A stretch of 64,000 bases of DNA from an uncultured Eubacteriales bacterium (lineage in GTDB: Bacteria > Bacillota > Clostridia > Christensenellales > Aristaeellaceae): contig CACWHI010000007.1 of assembly GCA_902760595.1 (NCBI GenBank), positions 1 to 64,000 on the forward strand. Direction: 5' to 3'. Every line of letters begins with the position of its first letter. Positions within the stretch are counted from its first letter, which is position 1. Position numbers and translations under genes: made by a program. Shown piece by piece: positions 54,272 through 63,561 of the stretch. Under the pieces are notes generated by a model. The model did not search any database and was not told where the DNA came from. It was given only the letters and a program-made list of their open reading frames with translations.

Positions 54272-55675
54272 ATGAAAAGAGTCACTGTCGAAGGCCGGGC
54301 GGATATGATGCTCAACCAGCCGCTGAATCAGGTGATTCCGCGGCTGGCTGTTCCCACCATCATCTCCATGCTGGTGACCGCTGTATACAACATGGCGGAC
54401 ACCTATTTTGTGGCGCGCATCAGCACCGAGGCCTCGGCGGCGGTGGGCGTGGTCTTTTCCGCCATGGCCATCATCCAGGCCCTGGCCTTTACCATAGGCA
54501 TGGGCAGCGGCGCCAACGTGAGCCAGGCCCTCGGCGCCGGACGGGACGAGGAGGCCCGCCGCCTGGTGGCGGTCGGCTTCTTTACCGCGTTCGCGGTGGG
54601 CCTGGTGCTGGCGGTGGCGGGCAACATCGACCCCGAGGGGCTGGTGGTGCTGATCGGCGCGACGCCGGAATGCGTGCCGGACGCGGTGGCCTACGCGCGC
54701 TATATCTTTATGGCCGCGCCGTTCATGATGTGCTCCTTCGTCATGAACAATCACCTGCGCTTCCAGGGCATGGCGATGTACGCGATGATCGGCATCAGCT
54801 CCGGCGGCATCCTCAATATGATCCTGGATCCGCTGCTGATCTTCGGCCTTGGCATGGGTACCGCGGGCGCCGCGCTGGCGACGGCGATCAGCCAGCTGAC
54901 CTCCTTCGCCATCCTGCTGACCGTGGCGAACACCCAGCCGGGGCTGCTGCGTTACCGCTTCAGCGATTTCCGTCCGACCGCGGCCATGTACCGGAAGATC
55001 CTGTACACCGGTGTGCCCTCGCTGGGCCGCCAGGGCATCGCGGCGATCGCGACGATCTTCCTGAACCGCGTGGCGCGCGGCATTTCTCCCGATCCCATCG
55101 TCAATAACGCGGCCATCGCGGCCATGTCCATCTCCAACAAGTTCGTCATGTTCGTCAACAGCGCGGTCATCGGCTTCGGCCAGGGCTTCCAGCCCGTGGC
55201 GGCCTTCTGCTACGGCGCGAAGCGTTACCGCCGGGTCAAGGACGCCTACTGGTACTGCGGCAAGGTGGCGACCGTCATCCTGCTCTGCCTCGCGGCGGTG
55301 GCCATGGTGTTCAGCGAGCAGATCATCCGCCTGTTCCGCGGCGAGGACCCCATGGTGGTCAGCATCGGCACCGGCGCGCTCAGGATGCAGTTGGTCACCC
55401 TGCCCCTCTGGGGCTTTTACGTGATGTCCAACATGTGTACCCAGTCCATCGGCTATGGCTTCAGCTCCACCGTCATCTCCAGCGCGCGGCAGGGTATTTT
55501 CCTGATCCCGTCCGTGCTGATCCTGCCGGCGCTGTTCGGCATCACGGGACTGCAGATGGCGCAGCCGGCCGCTGATGTGCTGGCCTTCATCCTCGCCGCG
55601 GTCATCATGCGGCGCGTGCTGAGAAGGCTCGACGATATGGACAGAACATCTGATATCCAAATCGAGAAGGATTGA
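54272..55675 (+). CDS. MATE-family efflux transporter
   Basis: A 467-residue polytopic protein. It opens with MLNQPLNQVIPRLAVPTIISML and continues TYFVARISTEASAAVGVVF, typical of the MATE branch with this long second-half phrase FGQGFQPVAAFCYGAKRY. Substrate is unknown. It starts 2 bp after asnS and ends 3 bp before pgsA, so all three are probably co-transcribed. Confidence 0.92.
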   Translation: MKRVTVEGRADMMLNQPLNQVIPRLAVPTIISMLVTAVYNMADTYFVARISTEASAAVGVVFSAMAIIQALAFTIGMGSGANVSQALGAGRDEEARRLVAVGFFTAFAVGLVLAVAGNIDPEGLVVLIGATPECVPDAVAYARYIFMAAPFMMCSFVMNNHLRFQGMAMYAMIGISSGGILNMILDPLLIFGLGMGTAGAALATAISQLTSFAILLTVANTQPGLLRYRFSDFRPTAAMYRKILYTGVPSLGRQGIAAIATIFLNRVARGISPDPIVNNAAIAAMSISNKFVMFVNSAVIGFGQGFQPVAAFCYGAKRYRRVKDAYWYCGKVATVILLCLAAVAMVFSEQIIRLFRGEDPMVVSIGTGALRMQLVTLPLWGFYVMSNMCTQSIGYGFSSTVISSARQGIFLIPSVLILPALFGITGLQMAQPAADVLAFILAAVIMRRVLRRLDDMDRTSDIQIEKD

Positions 55676-55678
55676 ACT

Positions 55679-56266
55679 ATGTCTCAAACGAAACCTGAAA
55701 AGCCGGCGAACAAGCGCATCTGGACAGTGCCTAACGTGCTGACCATGCTGCGCATGGCGCTGATTCCCGTATACTGGGTGCTGATGTCGCAGGGAAAGAT
55801 GATCCCCGCGCTCTGCACCTACCTGGCCGCCTCCCTGACGGACCTGGCGGACGGCTACATCGCCCGTAAATACAACCAGATCACCGACTTCGGCAAGCTA
55901 ATGGACCCGCTGGCCGACAAGCTGATGGTCCTTTCAGTGATGCTGTCCATGATCCTGCCGATGGGCGGACGCCCGGCCATCCTGCCCTGGCCGCCCTTCG
56001 TCGTGGTGCTGGCAAAGGAGCTGCTGATGGTGCTGGGCGGTGTGTTCTTGCTCAAAAAGGGCGTGGTGGTCTACAGCAAGGTCATCGGCAAGGCCGCGCA
56101 GTTCGTGATGGTCTGCTCCCTGCTGTGCGCGTTCTTCTATGAGTACTTCGACCGCGTCGGCGCGCCGGTCTATCTGTGGCTGCTCTGGATCGCGGTGGGA
56201 CTGACGATCTGCGCACTGGTCTTTTACGCGAAGGAAGCGTGGCAGAAGCTGAAATCCCTCCAATAA
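55679..56266 (+). CDS. pgsA: CDP-diacylglycerol--glycerol-3-phosphate 3-phosphatidyltransferase
   Basis: A 195-residue membrane enzyme making phosphatidylglycerol phosphate. The CDP-alcohol phosphatidyltransferase motif is complete: DLADGYIAR, then GKLMDPLADK. About four to six transmembrane segments are seen, beginning with the PNVLTMLRMALIPVY typical of PgsA. It is the last gene of the run from uvrA; the gap that follows is AT-rich. Confidence 0.92.
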   Translation: MSQTKPEKPANKRIWTVPNVLTMLRMALIPVYWVLMSQGKMIPALCTYLAASLTDLADGYIARKYNQITDFGKLMDPLADKLMVLSVMLSMILPMGGRPAILPWPPFVVVLAKELLMVLGGVFLLKKGVVVYSKVIGKAAQFVMVCSLLCAFFYEYFDRVGAPVYLWLLWIAVGLTICALVFYAKEAWQKLKSLQ

Positions 56267-56339
56267 TTACCGTTCTTTTACGTTATTGTTACATTTTATT
56301 TACAAAATCAGCGAAACAGTTACAATACAGTCACAACTA

Positions 56340-56369
56340 TTGATTGTACTGGGAAGAATGTGTTAAAAT
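56340..56369 (+). promoter_or_regulatory. Promoter of the SH3b/lipoprotein genes
   Basis: TTGATT (56340-56345), 18-bp spacer, TAAAAT (56364-56369). The 56267-56340 stretch upstream is strikingly AT-rich with several TTACA/TTAC words. Confidence 0.6.
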
Positions 56370-56440
56370 GCGTCAGTAAGTGAGATAGGCCTTTCGATGG
56401 CGTATCCCGCTCAATAACGCGAAAGGACAAATACACCGAC

Positions 56441-57211
56441 ATGCTGAACTCATCCAAGAGACTGGCTGCGCTGCTGCTGACGCTCGTTCTGCTGCTGACA
56501 GGCATCACTTGGCCCGCTTATGCCGCGAAAACCTACACGGGCACCGTCACGAAGGACCGGATCTTCTTCCGGAGCCGCCCCTCTACCTCCGCCGGCTACA
56601 AGGGCCGCGTAAACAAAGGGGACAAGCTGACCGTGCTGGGGATTTCCGGCAATTTTTATAAGGTGAAATTCAAGGGCAAGACAGGCTATGTGATGTGCAA
56701 GTTTGTCAACCTGCCCAGCAGCGCGGTGACGGCCCTCAAGAAGGCCGCCGCGACCCCCACCCCCAAGAAGGCGACCGCGACGCCGAAGCCGGCCGCGACC
56801 AAGTACAAGACGCTGAACCTTAAATGGTACAATACGGGCAAGAACCTCTTCAAGCGCAATTCCACCATCGTGGTCAAGGATGTCAAGACCGGCAAGACCT
56901 GGAACTGCAAGGTGATGTATGGCACCAACCACCTGGACGTGGAGCCCCTCACCAAGTCCGATACCAGCAAAATGAAGTCCGTGTACGGCGGCTCCATCAA
57001 CTATAAGCGCCGCCCGGTGCTGGTGCAGTACAAGGGCAAGGTCTACGCCGGCAGCATGTACGGCGTGCCGCATGGCGAGCAGACCATTACCAACAATAAC
57101 TTCAACGGTCAGTTCTGCATCCACTTTACCGGCAGCAAGACCCACGGCAGCGACAAGGTGGACGCGGACCATCAGGCGGCGATCAAGACCGCGCTGAAGG
57201 CGACCTGGTAA
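56441..57211 (+). CDS. Secreted SH3b protein with conserved C-terminal domain of unknown function
   Basis: A 256-residue exported protein: signal peptide (to about residue 28), one SH3b domain (about 30-90; RIFFRSRPSTSAGYKGRV), a Thr/Pro/Lys linker (about 98-120), then a C-terminal domain of about 130 residues. That domain has conserved-looking His/Cys/Asp groups: GVPHGEQ, GQFCIHFTGS, THGSDKVDADHQAAI. I have the impression that such ends occur in other Clostridia SH3b proteins but cannot name a function. A metal-dependent wall hydrolase is one possibility. The start is first ATG after GCGAAAGGA. Confidence 0.75.
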   Translation: MLNSSKRLAALLLTLVLLLTGITWPAYAAKTYTGTVTKDRIFFRSRPSTSAGYKGRVNKGDKLTVLGISGNFYKVKFKGKTGYVMCKFVNLPSSAVTALKKAAATPTPKKATATPKPAATKYKTLNLKWYNTGKNLFKRNSTIVVKDVKTGKTWNCKVMYGTNHLDVEPLTKSDTSKMKSVYGGSINYKRRPVLVQYKGKVYAGSMYGVPHGEQTITNNNFNGQFCIHFTGSKTHGSDKVDADHQAAIKTALKATW

Positions 57212-57220
57212 AGGACGTTT

Positions 57221-58144
57221 ATGTTCAGGAAAACGCGGATCAGCCCGCGCGGGCGGCTGGGGCTGCTGCTGGTATGCGCGGCCCTGCTGCTGAGCGGCTG
57301 CGGACAGGCTCCCGAAAAGACGAACGAGCCAACGGCTGTGCCCGTGGCGGCGAAGACCGCCGATCCGCGCCTGAGCGGAAATTTTCAGGAGCTGGAAAAT
57401 AAGCTGCTTGCCGGCGCGGCGAACGCTCTCCGGCTGGAACAGCTTGCCTTGAAAGAAAACAGCACAATAACCTCCGTCCGCGTTCCGGACCAGGTGCTCA
57501 ACCAGTTCCTGGACGCGCTGGCGGATGAGGCCGCCTGGAAGCATGCGGCAGGGCGGTACACCCTGTCCGTGACCTCAGGCGGCGACTATGTGTATGAGAA
57601 GCCTTACTCTGAGCTCATCACCGGCAGCTCGACGGACGTCTATACGATCGAGGACGCCGACGGCTGGGTCGAGGAGATCGTGGACAACACCCGCTACGAC
57701 CCCTTCACCTGGGTGATGTCGGGCGAGGGCGGCGGCGAGTTCGCCTATATGACGGTCTACGACCTGAGCGAGGACGCCGGCGACGGCACGATCGAGACGG
57801 TCTCCCGCCTGAACGGCGGCATATCCGGCTGGTCCTACGACAGCTTTGCCGTGCGGGACGGCGTCTACCGGTTCCTCGACCTGCAGCTGAGCCCTGACGA
57901 GGAAGGCCAGATCAAGACCCCGTACAGCTGGATCCTCTGCGTCGGAGAGATCGGGCGCGACGAGGCGCGGATCGAGGAGATCGGCCTGCAGACCCAGGAG
58001 CTGGCGCTTCCAGCGGACGGCCTGACTCTGGCCGGCTCCTCGGACAGCCTGTTCCGTCAGGCAGAAGCGCTGGGCACCACGCGGACAATGCTGACGCTGA
58101 AGAACGGAAGCGTCAGCTACACCGAATATACTCAAGGAAAGTGA
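57221..58144 (+). CDS. Lipoprotein of unknown function
   Basis: A 307-residue protein with an N-terminal lipoprotein signal (GRLGLLLVCAALLLSGC, lipobox LSGC at Cys about 27). The mature part is soluble, mixed alpha/beta, without recognised motifs; Tyr and Asp are common (YVYEKPYSELI, VYDLSEDAGDG). It follows the SH3b gene after 9 bp and precedes the GH2 gene by 8 bp, so it belongs to the same run. Its function cannot be assigned. Confidence 0.75.
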   Translation: MFRKTRISPRGRLGLLLVCAALLLSGCGQAPEKTNEPTAVPVAAKTADPRLSGNFQELENKLLAGAANALRLEQLALKENSTITSVRVPDQVLNQFLDALADEAAWKHAAGRYTLSVTSGGDYVYEKPYSELITGSSTDVYTIEDADGWVEEIVDNTRYDPFTWVMSGEGGGEFAYMTVYDLSEDAGDGTIETVSRLNGGISGWSYDSFAVRDGVYRFLDLQLSPDEEGQIKTPYSWILCVGEIGRDEARIEEIGLQTQELALPADGLTLAGSSDSLFRQAEALGTTRTMLTLKNGSVSYTEYTQGK

Positions 58145-58152
58145 GAGATTCG

Positions 58153-60507
58153 ATGATCAGCCTGAACAACGACTGGGAATTCGTTACGGAGTGGTCGGAG
58201 GGCTTCGCCCTTGGCCAGGGCGTCGGCGAAGCGGTACGGCTGCCCCACACGGTGAGGGAGCTGCCGCAGCACTACGCTGACGACATGAGCTACCAGATGG
58301 TGTCCGGCTACAGGCATCGGCTCGTCCTGCCGGAGGAGGCGCGCGATCAGCGCGTCTTTGTCCGTTTTGACGGTGCGGCGCATATCGCCACCGTCTTTTT
58401 GAATGGGCGGGAGCTGATGACCCATGCCTGCGGCTATACGGCCTTTTCGGCGGAGCTTACCGGCCTGCTGCAGCCCGGCGAGGAAGCCTGGCTGGCGGTG
58501 CGCCTGGATTCCACGGAGAATCCGTCCGTGCCGCCCTTCGGCTTCGTGATCGATTACCTGACCTACGGCGGCCTTTATCGGCCCTGCTGGCTGGATATCC
58601 GCCCGCAGCTGCTGATCGAGGATGTTTTTGTTTCTACACCCACGGAGCACACCGCGGCGGTAGCGCTGACGCTCTCCGGCGCGGATGGGGAAGCTGAGGC
58701 GCCCGTGACGCGGGTGCGCATGCTGGACGCCGACAGGCGCTGCATCATGGAGGAGAGCGGCCAGCAGACGGATTACACGCTGACGCTGCCTACGGCGGAA
58801 CTGTGGACGCTCGAACAGCCTTACCTGTACACCCTGGAAGCCGCGCTGCTGGATGAGAACGGCAGGGAGACGGACGTCAGGAGCGTGCGCTTCGGCTTCC
58901 GAACAGCGGAGTTCAAGGCGGACGGCTTTTACCTGAACGGCAAAAAGACCTTCCTGCGGGGCCTGAACCGCCACCAGTGCTATCCCTATGTCGGTTACGC
59001 CGTGCCGGACAGCCTGCAGGCGGAGGACGCGCGGATCCTGAAGGAGGAGCTGGGCCTGACCGCGGTGCGCACCTCGCACTATCCCCAGAGCCAGGCCTTC
59101 ATCGACGCCTGCGACCGGCTGGGCCTGCTGGTGTTTACGGAGATCCCCGGCTGGCAGCACATCGGCGATACCAACTGGAAGGCCCAGGCGGTCGAAAACG
59201 TGCGCGAGATGGTGCACCAGTACCGCAATCACCCCAGCATCATCCTGTGGGGCGTGCGCATCAACGAGAGCCTGGACGACGACGAGTTCTACCGCGAGAC
59301 GAATGCGGTAGCCCACGTGCTGGACAAGACGCGCCCCACCAGCGGCGTCAGGTATCTGGAAAAGAGCAGCCTGCTGGAGGATGTGTACGCCTTCAACGAC
59401 TTCTCCTACGCCGGCCAGGGCGCTGGCGTGCGGCCCAAGGAAAAGGTGACGCCGGACACGACGAGACCCTTCCTGGTGTCCGAGCACAACGGCCATATGT
59501 TCCCGACTAAGCCTTACGACACCTGGGAACGCCGCCAGGCCCACGCCCTGCGCCACGCCCGCGTGCAGAACGACGCGGCGGCCAGCGGTGTGCACGCGGG
59601 CTGCTTCGGCTGGTGCATGTTCGACTATCCCACGCACAAGGATTTCGGCTCCGGCGACCGCGTGTGCTACCACGGCGTCATGGACGCCTTCCGCAATCCG
59701 AAGCTGGCGGCGGCCCTGTACGCGAGCCAGCAGGATGAGACGCCTGTGCTGGAGCTGGGCTCCACCATGGATATCGGCGATTACCCGGCCAGCAATATCG
59801 GCGATGTATGGATCTTCACCAACGCCGACGAGGTGAAGCTGTACAAGAACGGCGAGTACGTGGCGACCTTCAAGGGCTCGCCCTACGCGGCGCTGCCCCA
59901 TGGCCCGATCCTGATGGACGACGTGGTGGGCAACCTGCTGGTGAGCCAGGAGGGCTATCCGGAGAAGGAGGCGGACCTGATCCGCCAGTGCCTGATGGCG
60001 GCGCGCAAGTACGGCTTTGACCACCTGCCGCCGGCGGACAAGCTGCGCTACGGCCTGCTGGTCTCCCGGTATGAGTTCAAGGAAGAGGAAGCCCAGCGCC
60101 TGTTCGAAAAGTATATCCGCAACTGGGGCAGCGCCGCGACCAGCTGGCGCTTCGACGCCATCAAGGACGGCCAGGTCGTCCTGAGCAGGACCGCCTGTCC
60201 GAGCACCCGCCTGCACCTGGAGGCCAAGGCGTCCTCCACGGTCCTGACAGAGGGCGACACCTACGACATGGCGCTGGTGCGCCTGCGCGTGCTGGACGAG
60301 TTTGACCAGGTCGCGTCCTACGCGCAGCTGCCGCTGCATCTGCACGTGGCTGGCGACGCGGAGCTGGTAGGCCCCACGGTCGTGACCGCGGAAGGCGGCA
60401 TGACGGGCTGCTATGTGCGCACTCTGGGCCGCGCCGGCGAGGCGGTGCTGACGGTCATCGGCGACCGGATGGCGCCTGTGGAGATCAAATTCACAATCAA
60501 AAAATAA
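58153..60507 (+). CDS. GH2 glycoside hydrolase (beta-galactosidase/glucuronidase type)
   Basis: A 784-residue cytoplasmic enzyme. ATG 58153 is chosen (AAGGAAAG upstream); a GTG 12 bp earlier overlaps the preceding stop. Order: jelly-roll sugar-binding domain (about 1-170), Ig-like domain (about 170-260), then the TIM barrel with RGLNRHQCYPYVG, the acid/base Glu372 in VRINESLDD and the nucleophile Glu444 in VSEHNGHM. C-terminal Ig-like domains follow. It cleaves a beta-linked terminal sugar; which one is not decidable by eye. Confidence 0.92.
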   Translation: MISLNNDWEFVTEWSEGFALGQGVGEAVRLPHTVRELPQHYADDMSYQMVSGYRHRLVLPEEARDQRVFVRFDGAAHIATVFLNGRELMTHACGYTAFSAELTGLLQPGEEAWLAVRLDSTENPSVPPFGFVIDYLTYGGLYRPCWLDIRPQLLIEDVFVSTPTEHTAAVALTLSGADGEAEAPVTRVRMLDADRRCIMEESGQQTDYTLTLPTAELWTLEQPYLYTLEAALLDENGRETDVRSVRFGFRTAEFKADGFYLNGKKTFLRGLNRHQCYPYVGYAVPDSLQAEDARILKEELGLTAVRTSHYPQSQAFIDACDRLGLLVFTEIPGWQHIGDTNWKAQAVENVREMVHQYRNHPSIILWGVRINESLDDDEFYRETNAVAHVLDKTRPTSGVRYLEKSSLLEDVYAFNDFSYAGQGAGVRPKEKVTPDTTRPFLVSEHNGHMFPTKPYDTWERRQAHALRHARVQNDAAASGVHAGCFGWCMFDYPTHKDFGSGDRVCYHGVMDAFRNPKLAAALYASQQDETPVLELGSTMDIGDYPASNIGDVWIFTNADEVKLYKNGEYVATFKGSPYAALPHGPILMDDVVGNLLVSQEGYPEKEADLIRQCLMAARKYGFDHLPPADKLRYGLLVSRYEFKEEEAQRLFEKYIRNWGSAATSWRFDAIKDGQVVLSRTACPSTRLHLEAKASSTVLTEGDTYDMALVRLRVLDEFDQVASYAQLPLHLHVAGDAELVGPTVVTAEGGMTGCYVRTLGRAGEAVLTVIGDRMAPVEIKFTIKK

Positions 60508-60534
60508 ACGGTAGAAAGACGGGGTAAACGACCT

Positions 60535-61938
60535 ATGGAGCGGAAAAACGCGTGGCTGACCTACAGCCCGGAGCAGCTGGAAGCCGTGGAAGCGCTTTCA
60601 GCGTCCTATAAGGCATTTCTGGATCACGGCAAGACGGAGCGCGAGTGCGTGCGCTTGGCGGTGAGCATGGCGAAGGACGCGGGCTACCGCAGCCTGCGCG
60701 AAGCGATCCGCGAGGGGAAGCCCCTCAAGCCGGGCGATAAGCTGTACGACACGCAGATGCAGAAGGCGCTGCTCCTCTTCCATATCGGCGAAAAGCCGCT
60801 GGAGGAGGGCATGAATATCGTCGGCGCGCACATCGACAGCCCGCGTATCGACATCAAGCAGAACCCGCTGTATGAAAACAGCGAGCTCGCGTATGCCGAT
60901 ACCCATTATTACGGCGGCATCAAGAAATACCAGTGGGTCGCGCGTCCGCTCGCGCTGCACGGCGTGGTCGTCAGGAAGGACGGCACGGCAGTGAACGTGG
61001 TCATCGGCGAGGACGAGAACGACCCCGTAGTGGGCATTTCCGACCTGCTCATCCACCTGAGCCAGGAGCAGATGACCAAGAAGGCCAGCGAGGTCATTAC
61101 CGGCGAGGGCCTGGATATCATCCTGGCGGGGCAGCCGCTTCAGGGCGAGGAGAAGGACGCCGTCAAGGCGACGCTCGTCAAGCTGCTCAAGGAGAAATAC
61201 GGGATCGAGGAAGAGGACTTCCTGAGCGCTGAGCTGGAGGCTGTGCCCGCTGAGAAGGCGCGCGATTTCGGCCTGGACCGCAGCATGATCCTGGGCTACG
61301 GCCACGACGACCGCGTCTGCGCGTACGCCGAGGTGCAGGCCATGCTCTCCCTGCCGGCGGTACCGGAATACACGGCCTGCTGCATCCTGACCGACAAGGA
61401 AGAGATCGGCTCCGTCGGCGCTACCGGCATGCAGGCGAAGTTCTTTGAAAATGCAGTCTGCGAGATGCTGCACCTCTGCGGGGGAAAGGCGGGCCTGGGC
61501 CTGCGCCGCGCGCTGGCCAACAGCCGCATGCTCTCCTGCGATGTGAGCGCGGGCTTCGACCCGATGTTCGCCGAGGCCTTTGAGAAGAAGAACGCCGCCA
61601 TGCTGGGCCGCGGCGTCTGCTACAACAAGTTTACCGGCTCCCGGGGCAAGTCCGGCTCCAACGACGCCAACGCCGAGTTCCTGGGCCGCGTGCGCGCCTG
61701 CATGGACGACGCGCAGGTCAACTGGCAGACGGCTGAGCTGGGTCGCGTCGACCTGGGCGGCGGCGGTACCATCGCCTATATCTGCGCGCTGTACGGCATG
61801 GAGGTCGTCGATTCCGGCGTCGCCGTGCTCAATATGCACGCTCCGCAGGAGATCATCAGCAAGGCGGATCTGTACGAGGCGGTCCGCGCCTACACCGCGT
61901 TCCTGAAGACGATGGGAGCCCGGAAGGACGAGCTGTAA
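60535..61938 (+). CDS. M18-family aminopeptidase
   Basis: A 467-residue zinc aminopeptidase. The metal and catalytic groups are GAHIDSPRIDIK (His, Asp), TDKEEIGSVGATG (Glu pair), the Asp of GYGHDDRV and the C-terminal His in NMHAPQE. Length fits bacterial M18 enzymes. No signal peptide, so it acts in the cytoplasm on acidic or neutral N-terminal residues. It follows GH2 by 27 bp. Confidence 0.94.
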   Translation: MERKNAWLTYSPEQLEAVEALSASYKAFLDHGKTERECVRLAVSMAKDAGYRSLREAIREGKPLKPGDKLYDTQMQKALLLFHIGEKPLEEGMNIVGAHIDSPRIDIKQNPLYENSELAYADTHYYGGIKKYQWVARPLALHGVVVRKDGTAVNVVIGEDENDPVVGISDLLIHLSQEQMTKKASEVITGEGLDIILAGQPLQGEEKDAVKATLVKLLKEKYGIEEEDFLSAELEAVPAEKARDFGLDRSMILGYGHDDRVCAYAEVQAMLSLPAVPEYTACCILTDKEEIGSVGATGMQAKFFENAVCEMLHLCGGKAGLGLRRALANSRMLSCDVSAGFDPMFAEAFEKKNAAMLGRGVCYNKFTGSRGKSGSNDANAEFLGRVRACMDDAQVNWQTAELGRVDLGGGGTIAYICALYGMEVVDSGVAVLNMHAPQEIISKADLYEAVRAYTAFLKTMGARKDEL

Positions 61939-61946
61939 AGAAGTGA

Positions 61947-62095
61947 GCAGCGAGGAGCTGCAATTCCAATTCGTCTTTCAGCCAGCTGTCTCCGGATACC
62001 GTTCGGGTCTGAGACTTACAGACAGCTGCTGCGAGAAAACCGCTCCGCCAATCCATCGGTGGAGCAAGAGCGTCGGCAATGGCATGGACCGGCGC
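61947..62095 (+). other. Structured leader before the ECF S component and coaX
   Basis: Four hairpins in a row lie in the 219-bp gap: GCAGC/GCTGC (61947-61961), CAGCTGTCT/AGACAGCTG (61983-61991 with 62020-62028), GCTCCGCC/GGTGGAGC (62042-62049 with 62058-62065) and GCGTCGG/CCGGCGC (62070-62076 with 62089-62095). The RBS (GGAGGAAA) follows about 50 nt later. No strong promoter or terminator was seen. A riboswitch or attenuator for vitamin uptake is possible; no known class matched. Confidence 0.5.
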
Positions 62096-62157
62096 TGCGA
62101 CTGGCGAACATGCCAATACGTCAGATATCTTTATGAATTTGAACGGAGGAAACCAAA

Positions 62158-62763
62158 ATGAAAAAGACTGACAGACGCACACGTACCTTCCAGCTGGTCC
62201 TGCTGGCGATGCTGATCGCGGTCCTGGTGGTGCTGGGATATGTGAATATCCCCATGCCGGCGGGCCTGTCCATCACCTTCAACATGATCCCCGTGGCCAT
62301 CGGCGCAATCGCGCTGGGCGTGCCCGGCGGCGCCATCGTCGGCGGGGCCTTCGGCCTGATCAGCTTCCTGCAGTGCTTCAACCTGTTCGGCTCCAGCCCC
62401 ATGGGCGCCGCGCTGGTCAGTATCAGCCCCTTCCTGATGTTCCTGCAGCGCTTCGTCTCCCGCCTGCTGGTGGGCGTGCTGACGGCGCTGATCTATAAGG
62501 CTTTGAAAAGACGCAATGTCAATACCCCGGTGCGGTGCGGCATCACGGGCTTTGCCGCGGCGTTCCTGAACACGCTGTTCTTCATGTCGCTGCTGGTGCT
62601 GCTGTTCGGCCAGACGGAATATATGCAGAAGGCCATGGCCGGCCGCGGCGTGATCGCCTATATCATCGCCTCCGTGGGCATCAACGCCGTGGTGGAGATG
62701 CTGGTAGCGGCCCTGGTGACCAGCGCCGTAGGGACGGCCCTGAATAAATCGAGACTGCTGTAA
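62158..62763 (+). CDS. ECF transporter S component, probably for pantothenate
   Basis: A 201-residue membrane protein with about six transmembrane segments. LLAMLIAVLVVLGYVNIPMP at the start and the later GGAIVGGAFGLISFLQ are typical of ECF S components, which bind a vitamin and use a shared EcfAAT module. The gene is followed after 15 bp by coaX, pantothenate kinase, so pantothenate is the most likely substrate (inference from context). RBS GGAGGAAA. Confidence 0.88.
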   Translation: MKKTDRRTRTFQLVLLAMLIAVLVVLGYVNIPMPAGLSITFNMIPVAIGAIALGVPGGAIVGGAFGLISFLQCFNLFGSSPMGAALVSISPFLMFLQRFVSRLLVGVLTALIYKALKRRNVNTPVRCGITGFAAAFLNTLFFMSLLVLLFGQTEYMQKAMAGRGVIAYIIASVGINAVVEMLVAALVTSAVGTALNKSRLL

Positions 62764-62778
62764 GCGAGGAGAAGCGCC

Positions 62779-63561
62779 ATGATCCTGACGATGGATATCG
62801 GCAACACCAATATCAAGATCGGCCTGTTTGACAACAACAAGCTCGCCAGGTACTGGCGGCTGGCGACGAAAAGGAGCTATACCTCGGACGAGCTGGGCGT
62901 GCTGGTGACCAGCCTTTTCCACAGCCGGAACGTGGATATGGGGCTGGTGCAGGGCATCATGCTCAGCAGCGTCGTGCCGACCATCAACTATACGGTCGAG
63001 CATATGTGCCGCGACTACTTCGGGGTCGATCCCGCCTTCGTCGCACCGGGCATCAAGACCGGCATCGACATCAAATACGAGAATCCGCGCGAGCTGGGCA
63101 GCGACCGTATCTGCAACGCGGTCGCCACCTATACCGAGTACGGCGGCAATACGATCTATATCGACTTTGGCACCGCCACCACCTTCGGCGTGCTGGACGG
63201 GGGCGGCGCCTTCCTGGGCGGCTGCATCTGCCCGGGTCTGCGCCTGGCCAGCGACGCGCTGGTCAGCGGTACCGCCAAGCTGCCACACTTTGAGCTGATC
63301 CATCCCGAGCATGTGATCGGCAGGAACACCATCGCCAACATGCAGTCCGGCATTTTTTACGGCTATGTGGGCCAGGTGAATTACCTGATCAAACGGATCC
63401 GGGCGGAAATGGGCTGCCCGGACGCCAAAGTCATCGCTACGGGCGGCTTTGCGAAGCTGATCTCCGATGAGTCGAAGATGATCACCTGCTTCGATGGGCT
63501 GCTCACGCTGAAGGGACTGCTGGCGATCTACAACAAGAATTTCGGAGGGGACGCGCAATGA
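62779..63561 (+). CDS. coaX: Type III pantothenate kinase
   Basis: A 260-residue kinase for the first step of coenzyme A synthesis. The phosphate loop is MDIGNTNIKIGLFD with the catalytic Asp near residue 6; further type III signatures are GSDRICNAVATY and YIDFGTATTFGVLD, and GGCICPGLRLASDAL. RBS AGCGAGGAG. It overlaps the homoserine dehydrogenase start by 4 bp. Confidence 0.97.
   Translation: MILTMDIGNTNIKIGLFDNNKLARYWRLATKRSYTSDELGVLVTSLFHSRNVDMGLVQGIMLSSVVPTINYTVEHMCRDYFGVDPAFVAPGIKTGIDIKYENPRELGSDRICNAVATYTEYGGNTIYIDFGTATTFGVLDGGGAFLGGCICPGLRLASDALVSGTAKLPHFELIHPEHVIGRNTIANMQSGIFYGYVGQVNYLIKRIRAEMGCPDAKVIATGGFAKLISDESKMITCFDGLLTLKGLLAIYNKNFGGDAQ

Noticed and set aside
61990-62030. TPP riboswitch (CTGAGA word at 62008)
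   Set aside because: The rest of the TPP core (ACCTGAT, GGATAATGCCAGCG) is missing.
61943-62161. Short open frame in the leader before the ECF S component
   Set aside because: Its end overlaps the S component start, it has no ribosome site, and the region is better explained as structured RNA.
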